64,000 bases of DNA from Andreprevotia lacus DSM 23236 (GTDB lineage: Bacteria; Pseudomonadota; Gammaproteobacteria; Burkholderiales; Chitinibacteraceae). Below are positions 62,769 through 64,000 of the stretch, one piece after another. Location: contig NZ_FWXD01000009.1 of assembly GCF_900176275.1 (NCBI RefSeq), positions 1 through 64,000 of the forward strand. Direction: 5' to 3'. Every line of letters begins with the position of its first letter. The first letter of the stretch is position 1. The notes beneath the pieces were generated by a model. That model saw nothing but the letters and a program-made list of their open reading frames with translations, was not told the DNA's origin and searched no databases. Position numbers and translations under genes: made by a program.

Positions 62769-62867
62769 TGATTGCGGGGCTGACTGACTGCCCTTCGGCG
62801 CACCGCAGCGCCGGGAAATCATCATTTCTGACAGATTGGACGTCTGTTGGCAGGGGGCAGATCAGGC

Positions 62868-63626
62868 TCAGAACGGCATCTGTTTGCTGGTGGAGAAAAA
62901 GTACTTCGACTTGATCTTCACCAGCGTGCCGTCCTGCTTCATGTCGCGTATCGCCTGCGAAAATTTTTTGGCCAGCTCTTCCCCACGCGCGCCCAGGGTC
63001 CTCGAAAACGCGATGTACTGCGGATTGTCCGACAGCACCTGTACCGTTTCCAGCGGTGCCGCCTTGGTCTGATGCACGAAGTACTCGATGACATGCTCAT
63101 CGGTCGCAATCAGTCGGTAGCGCTGCAGTTGCAGTTTTTTCAGCAGGGCCTGGTTGTCCATGCTCGGGTCGCGGCGCAGCGCAAGGTTCTGGTCGAAGGT
63201 GGCGCCATAGCTGTAGCCCAGCACTACGCCGATCAGCTCGTTTTTGACGTCCTCCAGCGAACTGGCGTGCACCCCGGCGCCTTTGAGTGCCATTAGCGAG
63301 ATGCGCTCATGGCCGGCGGCTTCGTCGGTGAAAAACAGAAACTCGGCGCGCTCCTTGCTGAATACGGGCATGAAGATACCGTCGCTCTGACCGCTTCTGG
63401 CCGAAGCCAGCGCCCGGTTCCATGGCATGACGCTGATATCGGCCTCGCAGCCCAGCCGCTTGCACAACTCGCGCACTACATCAACTTCTGCACCGGAAAG
63501 CCGCCCTCCCTGCTGGATCACGTAGGGCGGGAATTCAGTCGTCGCAAAAACGAGTTTTTCGGCGTGGGCGGGCAGGGTTGCCAAGATGAGCAGCGTCAGT
63601 ATGGCAAGGCGGCAGGGCATGTTCAT
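62868..63626 (-). CDS. Periplasmic solute-binding protein (SBP family 3)
   Basis: A 252-residue protein with a signal peptide (cleavage after PAHA, about residue 22) and the two-lobe binding fold: FATTEFPPYVIQQGGRLSGAEVDV at the start and GTLVKIKSKYF at the end. No transporter genes are nearby, so it may feed an unlinked ABC system or be a stand-alone sensor-type protein. The ligand is probably an amino acid or similar small molecule. Confidence 0.85.
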   Translation of the reverse strand: MNMPCRLAILTLLILATLPAHAEKLVFATTEFPPYVIQQGGRLSGAEVDVVRELCKRLGCEADISVMPWNRALASARSGQSDGIFMPVFSKERAEFLFFTDEAAGHERISLMALKGAGVHASSLEDVKNELIGVVLGYSYGATFDQNLALRRDPSMDNQALLKKLQLQRYRLIATDEHVIEYFVHQTKAAPLETVQVLSDNPQYIAFSRTLGARGEELAKKFSQAIRDMKQDGTLVKIKSKYFFSTSKQMPF

Positions 63627-63932
63627 GGTCTATACGGGTAGCAGGCGGTTTTCGAGGCGCTTTGATACATCTTAGGTCGCCGCGTGATGCTTACAAATCG
63701 TACGCCCATGGGACATGGTCTGCGCTGTCTTTACGTCGTATCCCTGCCTTGGTGAGTTGCATCACACGCATCGGCAGAAATCGAGTCAACCCGGATCGGG
63801 TCGCGCCCGTTTTTAGGCTGCAAAGGCCATGCATGCTTCGGGCCCAGTGGTGAAACAGGGTGATGTGCTAACTGATGTTCCCGATACGGTTTCACTGATC
63901 CATATTGGATGTATCGCTTGCGGGAGTTGGCC
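63627..63932. other. Intergenic region, nothing recognised
   Basis: This stretch of 306 bp separates the solute-binding protein gene from the lipoprotein gene and must hold their promoters. I see no gene, terminator or strong promoter box. Confidence 0.4.
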
Positions 63933-64000
63933 ATGACCAGAGTGCTCGTGTCTGTCTTGCTGTCGGGTTTGTTGCTGAGCGGGTGTGGTGGCGGGGGAGA
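63933..64000 (+). CDS. Lipoprotein, N-terminal fragment (cut by window edge)
   Basis: The first 22 residues form a lipoprotein signal peptide: MTRVLVSVLLSGLLLSGC followed by glycines, with the lipid-bearing cysteine at residue 18. GGGAG precedes the ATG. The rest lies outside the window, so no function can be given. Confidence 0.65.
   Translation, partial: MTRVLVSVLLSGLLLSGCGGGG

Overview
The window is about 64 kb of GC-rich chromosome from a betaproteobacterium, most likely of the order Neisseriales (Chromobacteriaceae/Chitinibacteraceae type). This rests on the run rplM-rpsI-argC-membrane protein-bactofilin-erpA, the paired glycosyltransferase/LpxH-like phosphoesterase, and protein similarity recognised by eye. 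No 16S gene is present, so the assignment stays tentative.

Layout. (1) 1-23.4 kb is core chromosome: the edge of an IS4-type element, a YhfA-like OsmC protein, ribosomal proteins L13/S9, argC, bactofilin, the Fe-S carrier ErpA, a two-domain polyphosphate:AMP phosphotransferase, a RutE-type nitroreductase, a class II glutamine amidotransferase, an orphan FliD-like protein, fabI, ygfZ, an AsmA-like protein, two identical tRNA-Asn genes, rsmJ-mtfA, and a LysR gene divergent from a four-gene redox/detoxification cluster. A two-gene envelope operon, a DUF1289 protein and tRNA-Leu(UAA) follow. (2) 23.4-59.6 kb is a complete-looking P2-like prophage bounded by 57-bp direct repeats (23385-23441 and 59553-59609) that cover the 3' part of tRNA-Leu. 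(3) 59.6-64 kb is chromosome again: LysR, the glutathione-dependent formaldehyde pathway (adhC-fghA), a periplasmic solute-binding protein and the start of a lipoprotein.

Prophage. Gene order is P2-like: Q-P leftward, then O-N-M-L-X, holins, muramidase, Rz/Rz1, R-S, V-W-J-I-fibre, FI-FII-E(E')-T-U-D rightward. The E/E' frameshift site and nested Rz1 are preserved. A repeated GC-rich non-coding motif sits exactly where P2 has its late promoters (between P and O, before V, before FI). An Ogr-type zinc finger activator, which would drive them, is encoded in the early operon rather than after D. The early operon (52.2-57.5 kb, plus strand) carries a small putative DNA-binding protein, Ogr, a mini replication protein with an HWH motif, a full GPA replication nuclease, a DUF4224 protein and the integrase. 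A cos-like sequence lies next to Q.

The accessory content is the most interesting part. A minus-strand operon that starts with the CI-like repressor (52.1 to 47.2 kb) encodes a membrane-anchored TerB/WYL-like protein and several small membrane proteins. Two of these start with a shared VVAG(R/G)DV-type segment, and the repressor ends in a related Gly-Asp-rich tail. Other likely lysogenic-conversion or defence cargo: a lipoprotein with its own promoter (45.8-47.2 kb), a DUF4145 zinc-ribbon gene inside the tail cluster, and a DUF4393 (Abi-alpha-like) gene beside attR. Most of these are visibly AT-richer than the phage backbone.
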